Part shown: in pieces, positions 1 to 11,000 of the stretch
Layout of the letters: each line of letters starts with the position of its first letter
Position numbering within the stretch: the first letter of the stretch is position 1
From: Christensenella sp964438705
GTDB lineage: Bacteria > Bacillota > Clostridia > Christensenellales > Christensenellaceae
Direction of reading: 5' to 3'
Assembly: GCA_964438705.1 (NCBI GenBank)
Contig: CAYTKQ010000002.1
Location: forward strand, 1-64,000
Length of the DNA stretch: 64,000 bases
The notes under the pieces: model-generated
What the model was told of the DNA's origin: nothing
Databases searched by the model: none
What the model saw: only the letters and a program-made list of their open reading frames with translations
Position numbers and translations under genes: made by a program

Positions 1-2
1 AC

Positions 3-56
3 CTCATTCCCATGAACGAGCAGGCGCTCGAGATGGGCGCACAGGCCGCGAAATAG
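3..56 (+). CDS. C-terminal end of a probable 2-oxoacid:ferredoxin oxidoreductase subunit (partial)
   Basis: Only the last 17 codons are inside the window. They read LIPMNEQALEMGAQAAK and then TAG. The ending resembles the C-termini of gamma subunits of pyruvate or branched-chain 2-oxoacid:ferredoxin oxidoreductases, which often close with a leucine-rich helix containing N-x-x-A-x-x-x-G. The next gene, an amino acid dehydrogenase, would supply branched-chain 2-oxoacids to such an enzyme, so the context agrees. The assignment is an inference from 17 residues and is weak; the reading frame and stop are seen directly. Confidence 0.4.
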   Translation, partial: LIPMNEQALEMGAQAAK

Positions 57-74
57 CGGGCAAAATATTGATTG

Positions 75-91
75 ATTGTCCGTCGGACAAT
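75..91 (+). other. Small hairpin between the partial gene and the dehydrogenase
   Basis: ATTGTCC and GGACAAT form a 7-bp perfect stem with a 3-nt loop, followed by AAAATATC rather than a T-run. It lies 18 bp after the upstream stop and 32 bp before the next start. It may be an operator palindrome or an RNA stability hairpin; nothing in the sequence decides between them. Confidence 0.4.
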
Positions 92-123
92 AAAATATCA
101 TCAGCGAAAGGAAGGAATTTAAG

Positions 124-1161
124 ATGCTGGATAAGATGCAGGATTATGGACATGAGGAAGTTGTATGTGCACGGGATGAACAAACAGGACTAAGAACGAT
201 TGTGGCGATACACAGTACGGTGATGGGACCGGCGGTAGGGGGAACGAGATTCTGGGATTATGCCACGGAAGAGGATGCGGTGTACGACGTTTTGCGGCTG
301 TCGCGTGGGATGACGCTCAAAAATGCCGCAGCGGGGTTAAAGCTTGGCGGCGGAAAAGCCGTGATCATCGGAGATCCGAAGAAACTGAAAAGTCAGGAGT
401 TTTTTCACGCATATGGAAAAGTCATCAATTCTTTGGGCGGAAGATATTATACTGCTGAGGATGTGAATATATCCGCGCAGGATATCGCATACACAAACGA
501 GGTCACACCTTTTGTAACAGGACGTCCGGGGATTAGCGGCGATCCTTCGCCATACACGGCGCGGGGTACATACATGGGTATGAAGGCGGGCGCGCAGGCA
601 AAATTTGGTTCCCCATCGCTGGAAGGAAAGGTAATTGCGGTGCAGGGGCTGGGAAGCGTGGGCTATGCGCTGTGTGAAATGCTCCATCGGGACGGCGCAG
701 TTTTAAAGGTAACTGATATCAATCAAGATGCCGTTGCCAAGGCAGTCGCAGAATTGGGGGCAGAAGCGGTAGCGGGCGATATCATCTCTGCGGAATGCGA
801 TATTTTCGCACCGTGTGCGTTGGGAGCTGTGCTGAATACGAGCAATGTGAAAACACTATGCTGCGCAATAATCGGAGGATGCTCCAACAATGTGCTGGTG
901 GATGCGGAAACATGCGAAGCAATCGAAGACCGCGGCATCCTGTATCTGCCGGACTATATCGTGAATGCAGGCGGGATCATCAGCTGCAGCGAAGAAGTGC
1001 TCGTTTCGAATTTTGACGCGGATGCCGTAGTCAAGAAGGTCGATGGGATCTATGACACAACACTGAAAGTGATTGATCTTGCAAAAGAAAAAGGAATCAC
1101 CACCTATCTGGCGGCCGACGAATATGCTATGTCTATTATCGAAGCGGAAAAGCGGCGTTAG
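124..1161 (+). CDS. Leucine/valine-type amino acid dehydrogenase
   Basis: A 345-residue member of the Glu/Leu/Phe/Val dehydrogenase family, which oxidatively deaminates a hydrophobic L-amino acid to its 2-oxoacid with NAD+, in the cytoplasm. The N-terminal dimerisation and catalytic domain carries the lysine-containing glycine motif KLGGGKAVI (about residues 73-81) and the PAVGGTR segment. The NAD-binding domain has GLGSVG at about residues 175-180. The length fits leucine dehydrogenases (about 360) and not glutamate dehydrogenases (about 450). The start has AAGGAAGG 8-9 nt upstream. Placement after a possible 2-oxoacid:ferredoxin oxidoreductase subunit suggests Stickland-like branched-chain amino acid fermentation. 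Leucine versus valine preference cannot be decided here. Confidence 0.9.
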   Translation: MLDKMQDYGHEEVVCARDEQTGLRTIVAIHSTVMGPAVGGTRFWDYATEEDAVYDVLRLSRGMTLKNAAAGLKLGGGKAVIIGDPKKLKSQEFFHAYGKVINSLGGRYYTAEDVNISAQDIAYTNEVTPFVTGRPGISGDPSPYTARGTYMGMKAGAQAKFGSPSLEGKVIAVQGLGSVGYALCEMLHRDGAVLKVTDINQDAVAKAVAELGAEAVAGDIISAECDIFAPCALGAVLNTSNVKTLCCAIIGGCSNNVLVDAETCEAIEDRGILYLPDYIVNAGGIISCSEEVLVSNFDADAVVKKVDGIYDTTLKVIDLAKEKGITTYLAADEYAMSIIEAEKRR

Positions 1162-1210
1162 TTCCTTCTTTTAGGCAGCTAAAAAGGAACGGCGCAACCA
1201 CTTTGGAGCG

Positions 1211-1254
1211 ATGAGGTTCAGGAGCTGTGTTAAGCTTCTGAGCCTCATGTTTTT
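1211..1254 (+). terminator. Rho-independent terminator after the amino acid dehydrogenase
   Basis: ATGAGGTTCAGGAGC pairs with GCTTCTGAGCCTCAT (two G-U pairs) around an 8-nt loop, and TGTTTTTA follows. It ends the first transcription unit 50 bp after the stop codon. Confidence 0.85.
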
Positions 1255-2034
1255 ACGTCCGAGTCGTTCATTGCAAATCGTGCTTCAAATTCACAATGAA
1301 AAACAGCGCAAGGAGCAAGTGCCCGGCCGGCGAGCGAAAGCCCGACAAAGCAAGGTGCAGCGGCGGCTGTGAAGTGAAAGGCGACCGTGCGCTTGCCGGA
1401 TACAATCTTAGAAGCAATAGATTGATTCATATGCTATCCGCATTTCGTGATGAGGCGAAGCACCAATAAAAGGCAATTTTGATTTTGAATAGTTTAAGGC
1501 AATTCATTCATATCTATTGGGTAACTTCTATTTATTTTCAGGAAAAATGTGCACCGTAAATATTGCCAAACCCATTGGCACTTTTTGTTATGCAAAAAAA
1601 TAGAATCGATTCTTTTTGCTCACTCAAAATTTTCCTTTCCCAGTTTCATTATTTAAAAAAACCGTATCCGCAGTTCAACTGGGGAGATATATATTTTACG
1701 GCGGTTTTTGGAGGGGAATTTGCAAATTGTTCCCAAGATAGATTTGCAAAGTGTCGCGTTAAATAACTAAAAACAGGCATAGACAAAGAGTTTTGAGACC
1801 GTTAATAATAACAATATCTGCAAATTTTGTGGCAACATCAACCAACAAATCAATGAAATTTTTCATTAAAATGAAAATAACATTTTATGGAGCAGAGCAG
1901 ACTACAGCAGCTTTGTTATTCGTTAAAAAATTATTTAGATACAAAATATCATGCAGTAAATCGCACCAAATCAAATATCTCTAAATAAATGTCGAACGTT
2001 TCTACGTAAACATCAAAAGCGGGGGGTAATGGGT
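1255..2034. other. 780-bp intergenic region before the giant rhamnosidase gene
   Basis: No convincing gene. Bases 1300-1415 are clearly GC-richer than the AT-rich remainder and have a 61-codon open frame on the minus strand (1245-1430) without a recognisable ribosome binding site; it reads like a fragment of something repeated or decayed. Bases 1450-2020 are AT-rich and contain small palindromes such as ATGAAATTTTTCAT near 1853, which may belong to the promoter of the downstream gene. No sharp -35/-10 pair was found. Confidence 0.5.
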
Positions 2035-5000
2035 ATGAAATTAAAAAGAAAGAACAGATTTATTGCTTTTGCGGTGGCAGCGGCGCTGCTGATCACGCTT
2101 TTTGCGGGGCTTACCACGGCATTTGCGACAGATGTATTGAATGCCTACGACGCAAAAACGGAGTATATGGAAAATCCGATCGGCATCGGCCGCACAAACC
2201 CGGTTTTTTCATGGAAAATCAGCAAAGGAGAGGCGCGGGGAATCGTACAGACCTCATACCACATTGTTGTGGAAGGCGACGAGGGCGTGGTGTGGGACAG
2301 CGGCACGGTCACAAGCGATCTTAGCAACGGGATCGTCTATGAAGGATCGCCGCTCCAATCGGGCAAACAATATAGCTGGACAGTGACAGCGGCGGACAAC
2401 CAGGGCGCAAGCGCCTCAACAGGCGGCACGTTTGGAATGGGGCTGCTCGACGAGGCGGCGTGGAACGGCGCGCAGTGGATCAGCAACACGGGCGGCACGC
2501 CGGCGGAGGACACCGGGGCCAAGACTGATCCTAAAAAATACGCAGTCGAATGTGAATTTGAGCTGAGGAGCGGAAGCCTCGGACTGATGTTCGGACCGAA
2601 CACCAGCAATTTTTATATGTGGCAGATCAACACGGTGCAAAGCCAGATCAACCACGGCGAAACCAATCTTGACAACGTTTCAGCTAGCGACGTGCTGATG
2701 CTGCGCCCGCACAGGTGGCTGGGCGGCGGGGTAACCGGCCTTGGCGAATATGCGATTGGCGACAACAACGCGATCAAGAGCATGCGCACGGGCAGGCATA
2801 CGGTCCGTCTGGAGATCGACAACGGCAAGGTAACGACCTATTTGGACGGCAACAAGCTTCTGTATAACAACCCGGTTGGATCGACGGCGGCGCGTACAGA
2901 GGATTATCTTGACATGCCCACCGCCTCATTAAACGAGATCGGCGGCGCGGGGCTGCGGGTTTGTTATACGGCGAGCAATCTTGACAAGGACGATCTGACC
3001 CTCTACAAGCTGGCGATTTATGACAGCGACGGACAGCTTGCCTATTTGAATGAGTTTAAGGACGATAATCCGCTCGGTTACGGTGATCTTCAAACAGGCG
3101 GCGGAATTTTGCTGAAGCCGACCGAGCCTACACCGGGGTGGCTCGCATGGCAAAAGCCGGGCAGTGCGGAGTCTCAGGTTCCTCTTATGATGAAGGAATT
3201 TGAAACGCAAAACCAAAAAATCAAACGCGCGACGGTTTACGCAAGCGCGCTCGGGCACTATGAGCTGAATTTAAACGGCCAAAAAGTGGGCGAAGAATTT
3301 ATGGCGCCGGGCTGGACGGAATATGAAAAACGCGTGCAGTATCAGGCGTATGATGTTACCGCGCAGCTCACGCAGGGCGGCAAGAACCGCATCGGCGCGA
3401 TGATCGCGCCGGGCTGGTATTCGGGCAACATTTCCAGTATAGGAAAAAACAGATACGGCGAAACGCAGGCGCTGATCGCCAATATGGTCATTGAATATGA
3501 AAACGGCGACACACAGTCGGTCGCGACGGACGGCACATGGTTTTATTCCCTCGACGGGCCGATCCTTTCGACGGACATGTTCGACGGGGAGACCTATGAC
3601 GCGCGGCGCGAACAGGGCGGCGAAAAGTATGGATGGACCAAGCCGGACTACAACGCCGCGAAGTGGGGCAAGGTGGGCGTGATGTACAGCAACGCCTACG
3701 GCGCGAAAACGCATGGGAAGACGATGGCGCTTACCGCGCAGATCGGGCCTACTGTGAAAAAGATCAAAGAAGTGAACCCGGTATCCATCACGGAAGTGAA
3801 AGGAAAATGGATCGTCGACATGGGGCAGAACTTCGCGGGCATCGCGGAAATGTCCCTAAAGGGCACCGCAGGCAAAACGGCAAAGATCCGCTATGGCGAA
3901 ATGCTCAACGATTCGGAAAAGGGTGTGCGTGGATGTGACAACGCAGACGGCCCGGGGTCGCTTTACACAGCCAATTTGCGTTCGGCCAAGGCGACGGATT
4001 ACTATACCTTTAAAACGAACGACAAGGAAACGTGGGAGCCGAACTTTACCTTCCACGGCTTCCGGTATATCGAAATCTCCGGCTGTGAAAAACCCGCACT
4101 GTCCGACATCAAGGGATATGCGCTTGCGTCTGTTTCAGAGGAAACGGGCAGCTTTACGAGCTCAAACAGCACGCTCAACCAAATCTATGAAAACACGATG
4201 TGGGGGCAGCGCTCCAACTTCCTGAGCATCCCGACAGACTGCCCGCAGCGCGACGAGCGCATGGGCTGGGGCGCGGATACGCATGTGTTCGCGCAGACGG
4301 GGCTTTACAACATGGACGCCAATATGTTCTACCAGAAATGGCTGCAGGATGTACGCGACGGTCAGTATGCAGACGGCGGATACGGCGATACCGCCCCCAA
4401 CCCGCATGGTATGTATAACGATGTCGTATGGGTCGCAGGCGGCGTGATCGTTCCCTATGATATCTGGCAGATGACGGGCGATACGCGCATATTGTCGGAC
4501 AGCTATGACTCGATGAAAAAGTACATGAGCTCAAGAACCACCGGGGGACTTGTTCAGTCGTGCACCTACGGCGACTGGCTCGAGCCGGTGAAGGGGGCCT
4601 CCGACAAGACGATCATCGGCACGACCTATCTGGCGTATCAGTATTCGCTGATGGCGCAGATTGCGGATGCACTCGGAAAAAGCGGAGAAGCGGAGAGCTA
4701 CCGTGCAAAATTTGAAGAGGTAAAGGCAGCATTCAACAGCAGCTTCGTGCGCGCGGACGGTACGATTGCCAACGGTAACAACGCCGACCTCCAGAGCTAC
4801 TATGTGTTGGCGCTCGGCGTAGGCCTTGCGACAGAGGAAACGGAGCCGATCTTTGCGCAGAAACTTGCGGAACGCATCGTTACAGACGGGGGCTTGATGT
4901 CCGTCGGATTTGTTTCCGTGAACAAGCTGATGCCGGTCCTTTCCAAATATGGCTACAACGATATCGCCTATATGCTGGCGACGAGCACAAAATATCCTTC

Positions 5001-8000
5001 GTGGGGTTACAGCATCGAGCAGGGTGCCACGACGCTGTGGGAGCGCTGGAATTCATATACAAAGGATCAGGGCTTTGGCCCCGTGGACATGAATTCATTC
5101 AATCACTATTCGTTCGGCAGCGTGTGCGAGTGGTTCTATTCGGGCATCGGCGGCATCAAACCGGATGAGCAAAATCCCGGTTTTGCGCATTTCTTGATCG
5201 AGCCGGAGCTCGATCCGCGCGCGCAGAATCAGGTGACGAATGCTTCGACATCCTATGATTCGGCACGGGGCAAGATCGAAACGAGCTGGAGTATTGGGGC
5301 AAACGATATGGTGACCCTTAAGGTCGTGGTACCCACCAACTCGACGGCGACGGTGCTGATCCCGACGACGCTTGAAACGGTAAGCGAAGGCACGGGGCTG
5401 TTTGCAAAAAATCTGCTGGACACGGACGGCAAGGTGCAGATCGACGGCGTGAGCGGCGCGGATTATACAGAGGATATGCAAAAGGCAAGCATCGTGCTTG
5501 GCTCGGGCAGCTATGAATTCCAATACAAATGGAAGGCGCCCGTCTCTAAAACGGAGCTTGCGGTCGCCTTGAAAAATGCGGCGGCGAGCATCGAAATCTA
5601 TGAGGACTGGACAGACGCGAGCGCACAGGCGGTGCGCGACGCGATCACGACCGCGCAGATCGTATATGACAACGCAGACGCGACGACAGAGCAGGTAACA
5701 GCGCAGGTAAGCGCGCTCCAAGCTGCTGTTGGTGCGCTTGAAGCGGGCGGCAATGAGAATCTGGCGGCGAAAAAGAAGGCGACCGCGTCGAGCGAGGTGA
5801 GCGCGACGACCTTTGCGCCGGATAAGCTGACAGACGGCACGCGCAGCGGCGGCGGGGAAGCTACATGGTCCTCCAACAACCAACTGACAGCGGAGTATCA
5901 CAACGAGTGGGCGCAGATCGATCTGGGCTCCGAGAAGGAGTTCAACCGGATGCTGATCTTCCCGCGTAACGACCCGGCCGACATGGCGGCGTCGGGCGTT
6001 GGATTCCCACGCGATTTCAAGATACAGGTTTCAAACGACGCGAAGACGTGGAAAACGGTCATCACGCGCACCGATTATCCCGCAGCGGGTAAAAAGGTGG
6101 ATACGCGCGTACAGCGCTTCAGCTTCTTAAAGCAGCAGGCGCGCTATATCAAACTGGATATGACGCGGTTTAACATCACGGAAGGATCGAGCCATCGCGC
6201 ACAGCTTGCGGAGATCGAGGTTTATGATCTGGCTACCGCGCTCGGCAAGACGGAGCTTGGAGAGCTCATTGCGCAGGCAAAGCTGTTTGAAGAGGTCGAC
6301 TATACGACAGAGAGCTGGGCCACGTTCGCTTCCGCACTGAGTGATGCCGAGGGCATCTATGAAAAAGAAGCCGCGACGGGGCAGGAGATCGAGGATGCAT
6401 ACCTCGCTTTGCAGACGGCGATGGATCGCTTAGCCATGCCTGACGTTGCGACGGCCGCAAACTGGATTTGGGATCGTCCGACGGGCGATTCCGGAATATG
6501 GTCGGCATTCCGCAAGGAGGTCTCTTTGACAGCGGACGATATGGCGGCGATCTCGGGCAAGGAAGTCATTGCGCAGATTGCGGCGGATTCAAAATATTGG
6601 CTGTATATCAACGGGGAGCTCGTCGTCTTTGAGGGCAGCCTGAAGCGGGGACCGAACCCGAAAGATACATATGTAGACAAGGTAGACATCGCGCCGTATT
6701 TGAAGGAAGGTAAGAATGTGATCGCTGCGCTGGCGTGGCATTTTGGAATGAGTACATCCTATTCCCATGCGAACAGCGGACAGGCGGGCTTCTATTTCGA
6801 CGCAAAGGTCAACAATACGCCCATCATTTCCAACCAAAGCTGGAAGGCGCTCAACTATGACGCGTACGGCAAGGCTTCGAAGGGACCAAACTACCGCCTG
6901 CCGGAGAGCAACGTTTTATTTGACGCGCGCCTCGAGCAGGAGGGATGGACGACCGCAGAGTTTGACGATTCGACGTGGCAGGCAGCGCAGGCGTTTGGCA
7001 GAGCAGGAAAAGCGCCGTGGAATAACTTTGTAGACAGACCGATCCCGATGTTTGCGTTTGACGATTACACAGTGTTTGATAAGGACAGCATCGCGAACAA
7101 GGGAACGACGCAGACCTCGACGCTCCGAAACATTGTGGACGAAAAGGGCAAACCCGTTTCCGATTATGTGCTGGAGGCAGAACTCAAGCTCGACAGCGGC
7201 GCGCTGGGCATCGTATTCGGCTATACGGACGGCTCGAACCTGAACATGTGGCAGATCGGCTACAACACATCGCCGGTGCTGCGGCCGCATGTCAAGAAAA
7301 ACGGAGGGTGGGACGTAAAGCCGGAAAAGCTGATCAGCGACGTCGCCGTTGGCGACTCTCTGACGCATTGGTTTAAGGTGAAGCTGGTTGTGGAGGGCAA
7401 CATTGTCACGACCTATGTGGACGGCAAGAAAATCGACGTCAACGAGGTGGTGAACACCAAGGGCGGGATCGGCTTGCGTGCGTCCGGTCAGTCCGGAGAA
7501 AAGGGCAGGATCCGTTCGCTGAGCGTCAAGAGCATCGACGAAGTGAAGACCTATTATCAGGACGACTTTACGAACGGGAACAATTTTGACGGCGGCAAGA
7601 TCGAGGATGGCGCGTTGGTGTGGGACGGCTCCGGCACTGAAGTAACCGTACTTGTCGACAAGAGCGACTATGTGAAATATGAGGCGAAGCTGCCCACGAA
7701 CTTCCAGTTCACCCCTTATTTGAAGGTGAATGGACCGGCGGGCAAACTGATCCGTATTTCGACGGACAAAACAACCGTGGCCGACGGCCCGGCGCACATG
7801 GCGGAATATGTGACAAAGGACGGCGAGCAAAGCTATGAATCACTCGGGTGGCTGAATGGCGACAAGCTGATCTTCGAAATTCCGAAGGATGTTGAGATAC
7901 TCGAGCTTGGGTACCGCAAATCCGGCTATGCGTCGACGTTCGACGGAAAGTTTGAATCGGACGACGCGTTCCTCAACACGCTGTGGACAAAGGCGCGCGA

Positions 8001-11000
8001 TACACTGTATGTCACGATGCGTGACAACTATATGGATTGCCCCGACCGCGAGCGTGCGCAATGGTGGGGAGATGCCGTCAACGAGATGGAGATGGCCGCC
8101 TATTCGCTTTCACCTGAAGCGATGCTGCTGGCAAAGAAAGGCATCGGCAACGTGCTCGGTTTTGTGACCGACGACGTCATTCCGACGGTCGCGCCGACGG
8201 GCGGAGGCATACAGGAGCTGCCGGCACAATCGATGGCGGGCGTGATGAGCTTCTATATGTATTATGAATACACCGGCGATGATTCGCTGCTTAAGGAAGC
8301 ATATCCCGTTTCGGCGAACTATCTGCTGAAAAAGTTCGCAATGGATGCGGACGGCGTGGTTTCGCACCGCACGGGAAGCTGGAACTGGAGTGACTGGGGC
8401 AGCAACAGCGATCAGCGGCTGATTTCAAACCTGTGGTACTACATCGCGCTCGACCGCACCCTTAAAATGGCCGATGTGATCGGCGTGAGCACAAGCGATT
8501 CGCAAATCGTCGAGATCGCGAAGCGCAAGGCCTCCATCGAGGCAAACTTTGAACGGGTGTTCTGGAACGCGGGCGGCTTCTATCGCTCGCCGGGCGTAGG
8601 CGTCACCGACGACCGCGGCAACGCGCTGGCGGTATTCGCCGGGCTGGTGCCCGAGGAGAAATTCGACAAGGTGCGCGGCGTGCTTATGAGCACGCAATAC
8701 GCAAGCCCGTATATGGAAAAATACGTTTTGGAAGCGTTGTATTTGATGGGCTATGAAAACGACGCACTCACGCGTATGAAGGACCGCTATACGGTTATGG
8801 TCGACAGTGAACTGAGCACATTGTGGGAGTTCTGGGATCCGAACAGCGGTACGCAAAACCACGCATGGACGGGCGGACCGCTCACCATGATGGGACGCTA
8901 TATTGCGGGCGTTGCGCCCGTCAAGCCGGGCTTTGAGGAATTCAGTGTGAAGCCGCAGCTTGGCACGGTCAAGAAGGTCGATACGGTGGTGCCGTCGGTG
9001 AAGGGCGATATCAATGTTGTACTCGACGCGACAGGTACGGATACGCTCACGATGTCTACAACGGTGCCAACGGGGACCAAGGCGATCGTCGGTGTGCCGC
9101 TCATCGGCGGGATGGACGCGACGACGATATCCTATCAGGGCACCGACGTGTGGGCAAACGGCAAAGATGTGGCAGGCGCAGCCATCAAGAGCGTCGGCGC
9201 GGACGAAAGATACGTTTACTTTGAATCGACCAAAGACATCGAATTCAGCGCGAAACGCGGAGAGGTTCACACGCTGAGCGTAGACGTTGACGATCGGATC
9301 AACATGCAGCTGTTTGTCAACGGCGTGGAAAAGACGATGCCGTACACATACACGCTCTTTGCAAAGGACAGCGACGTTTCCCTGCGTTTTGTGCCCAAGT
9401 ATGACGGAGAGTTTGCGATCCAGGAGCTGACCGACAAAAACGGAACGCTGACCATCAAGCCGGAAGACTATATGTCGCCCAACTTCAAGATGGGCGGCGA
9501 CTACAGCCTGATGGGCAAGGTCGCGTATATCGGAAGCACGAACCTCGCGAAGGGCGCGCGTGTCACGGCGGAGTATGCGATGAGAGCGGATACTGATCCG
9601 CTCTGGGGAGCAAACAACCTTGTGGACGGGATCCGCACGAGCCAGCCCGGCAAGTCAGGATTCACAACCAAGGAATATGTGCCGCAGGAGCTTGAAAACG
9701 CGCATAAGGTGGTGCTTGATCTCGGGAAATCACAGCTTTTGAACAGCGTGTTCCTGTATCCGCGCACAGACGCGGCGACCAAAGACGGAAAGTACCCATG
9801 CTATCCGATGGACTTCAAAATACAGCTCAGCGAGAACGGAGCGATATGGACGGACGCCGTGACGAGGACGAATGAGCCGATTCCGACGGCGGATGAAGGA
9901 CGCGGGGAATATACGTTTAAGCTGCAATCGGCACGCTATGTGCGGCTTGCGACAACAAAGCTCGGCGCGTCGGCTGCGGACGAGGCAAACAATTACTATC
10001 GTATGCAGCTCGCGGAGATCGAGGTGTTTGGCGAAACGCGTACGGCGCAGGAGATCGCGGATACGATCACACAGCTTACGCCGCCCGAAAAGGACACGGA
10101 TGAGATGAGTGAGCTCACACTGCCGCCCGGCTTTACGGCAGAGATCGCATCGTCGAGCGATGAAACGATCATCGCGAAGAACGGAACCATCGTGCCGCCC
10201 GAAAACGACACGCCCGTTACGCTGACCTACAAAATCACGCGTTTGGACGGCGACACGGGGCAGACGCAAGCACTGCGCGTTACGGTGCCGGGCATGATGC
10301 CTGTGCCGATAGATATTACGACGCAGCCGGCGGATGCAAGCAAAAAAGAGGGAGAGAGCGCGGTGTTCACCGTGATCGTCACGGGCAGCTACCCGCATTA
10401 TCAATGGCAGAAGTACGACAAGGAATGGAAAGATGTGCCGGGCGCGACGGAGGCGACGTTTACGACCGATACGCTGTATGTGACGGACGACGGAGCAAAA
10501 TATCGCTGCGCCATCACGAATAAGGCATCGCAAAACGTGACATATTCGAACGAGGTAAAGGTGAACGTGACGCTGAGCCTGCCCAGTGCGCAGGAGATCG
10601 CGGACGCAATCACATCTGTGGTTGCACCGCAGGAGAATCAGAAGCAGCTGATTATGCCGGGCGTGCCGCCGGGATTCACGCTGGAAATCGTGAACGTGAC
10701 GGATGTTCCCGTTTCAAACAGTGGCGTGATCACGCCGCTGGATGCAGAGCAGACTGGGACGATCCAGTTTAAGGTCACGCGCATCGCGGACGGAAGCACC
10801 GCGACGACAGCCGCGCTGCCGGTCACGGTGCCCGCAAAAACAACTGCGGCACCGGATGTGAGCGCACAGGATATCGCAGACGGGATCACGAGCGCGACTG
10901 CACCGCAAAAGGACAGCAAGGTGTTTGTACTGCCCGGCGTGCCAGAAGGGTTCACGATCCGCATCGCGAGCGTTGACCCGCAGGGCGTGATCTCTACGGA

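Noticed and set aside
1563..1984. Two short plus-strand frames of 67 and 63 codons before the rhamnosidase gene
   Set aside because: No Shine-Dalgarno sequence, AT-driven composition and no hydrophobic or domain pattern.
5095..5901. 268-codon minus-strand frame
   Set aside because: Antisense to rhamnosidase and F5/8C domains; composition is arginine-rich and unlike any real protein nearby.
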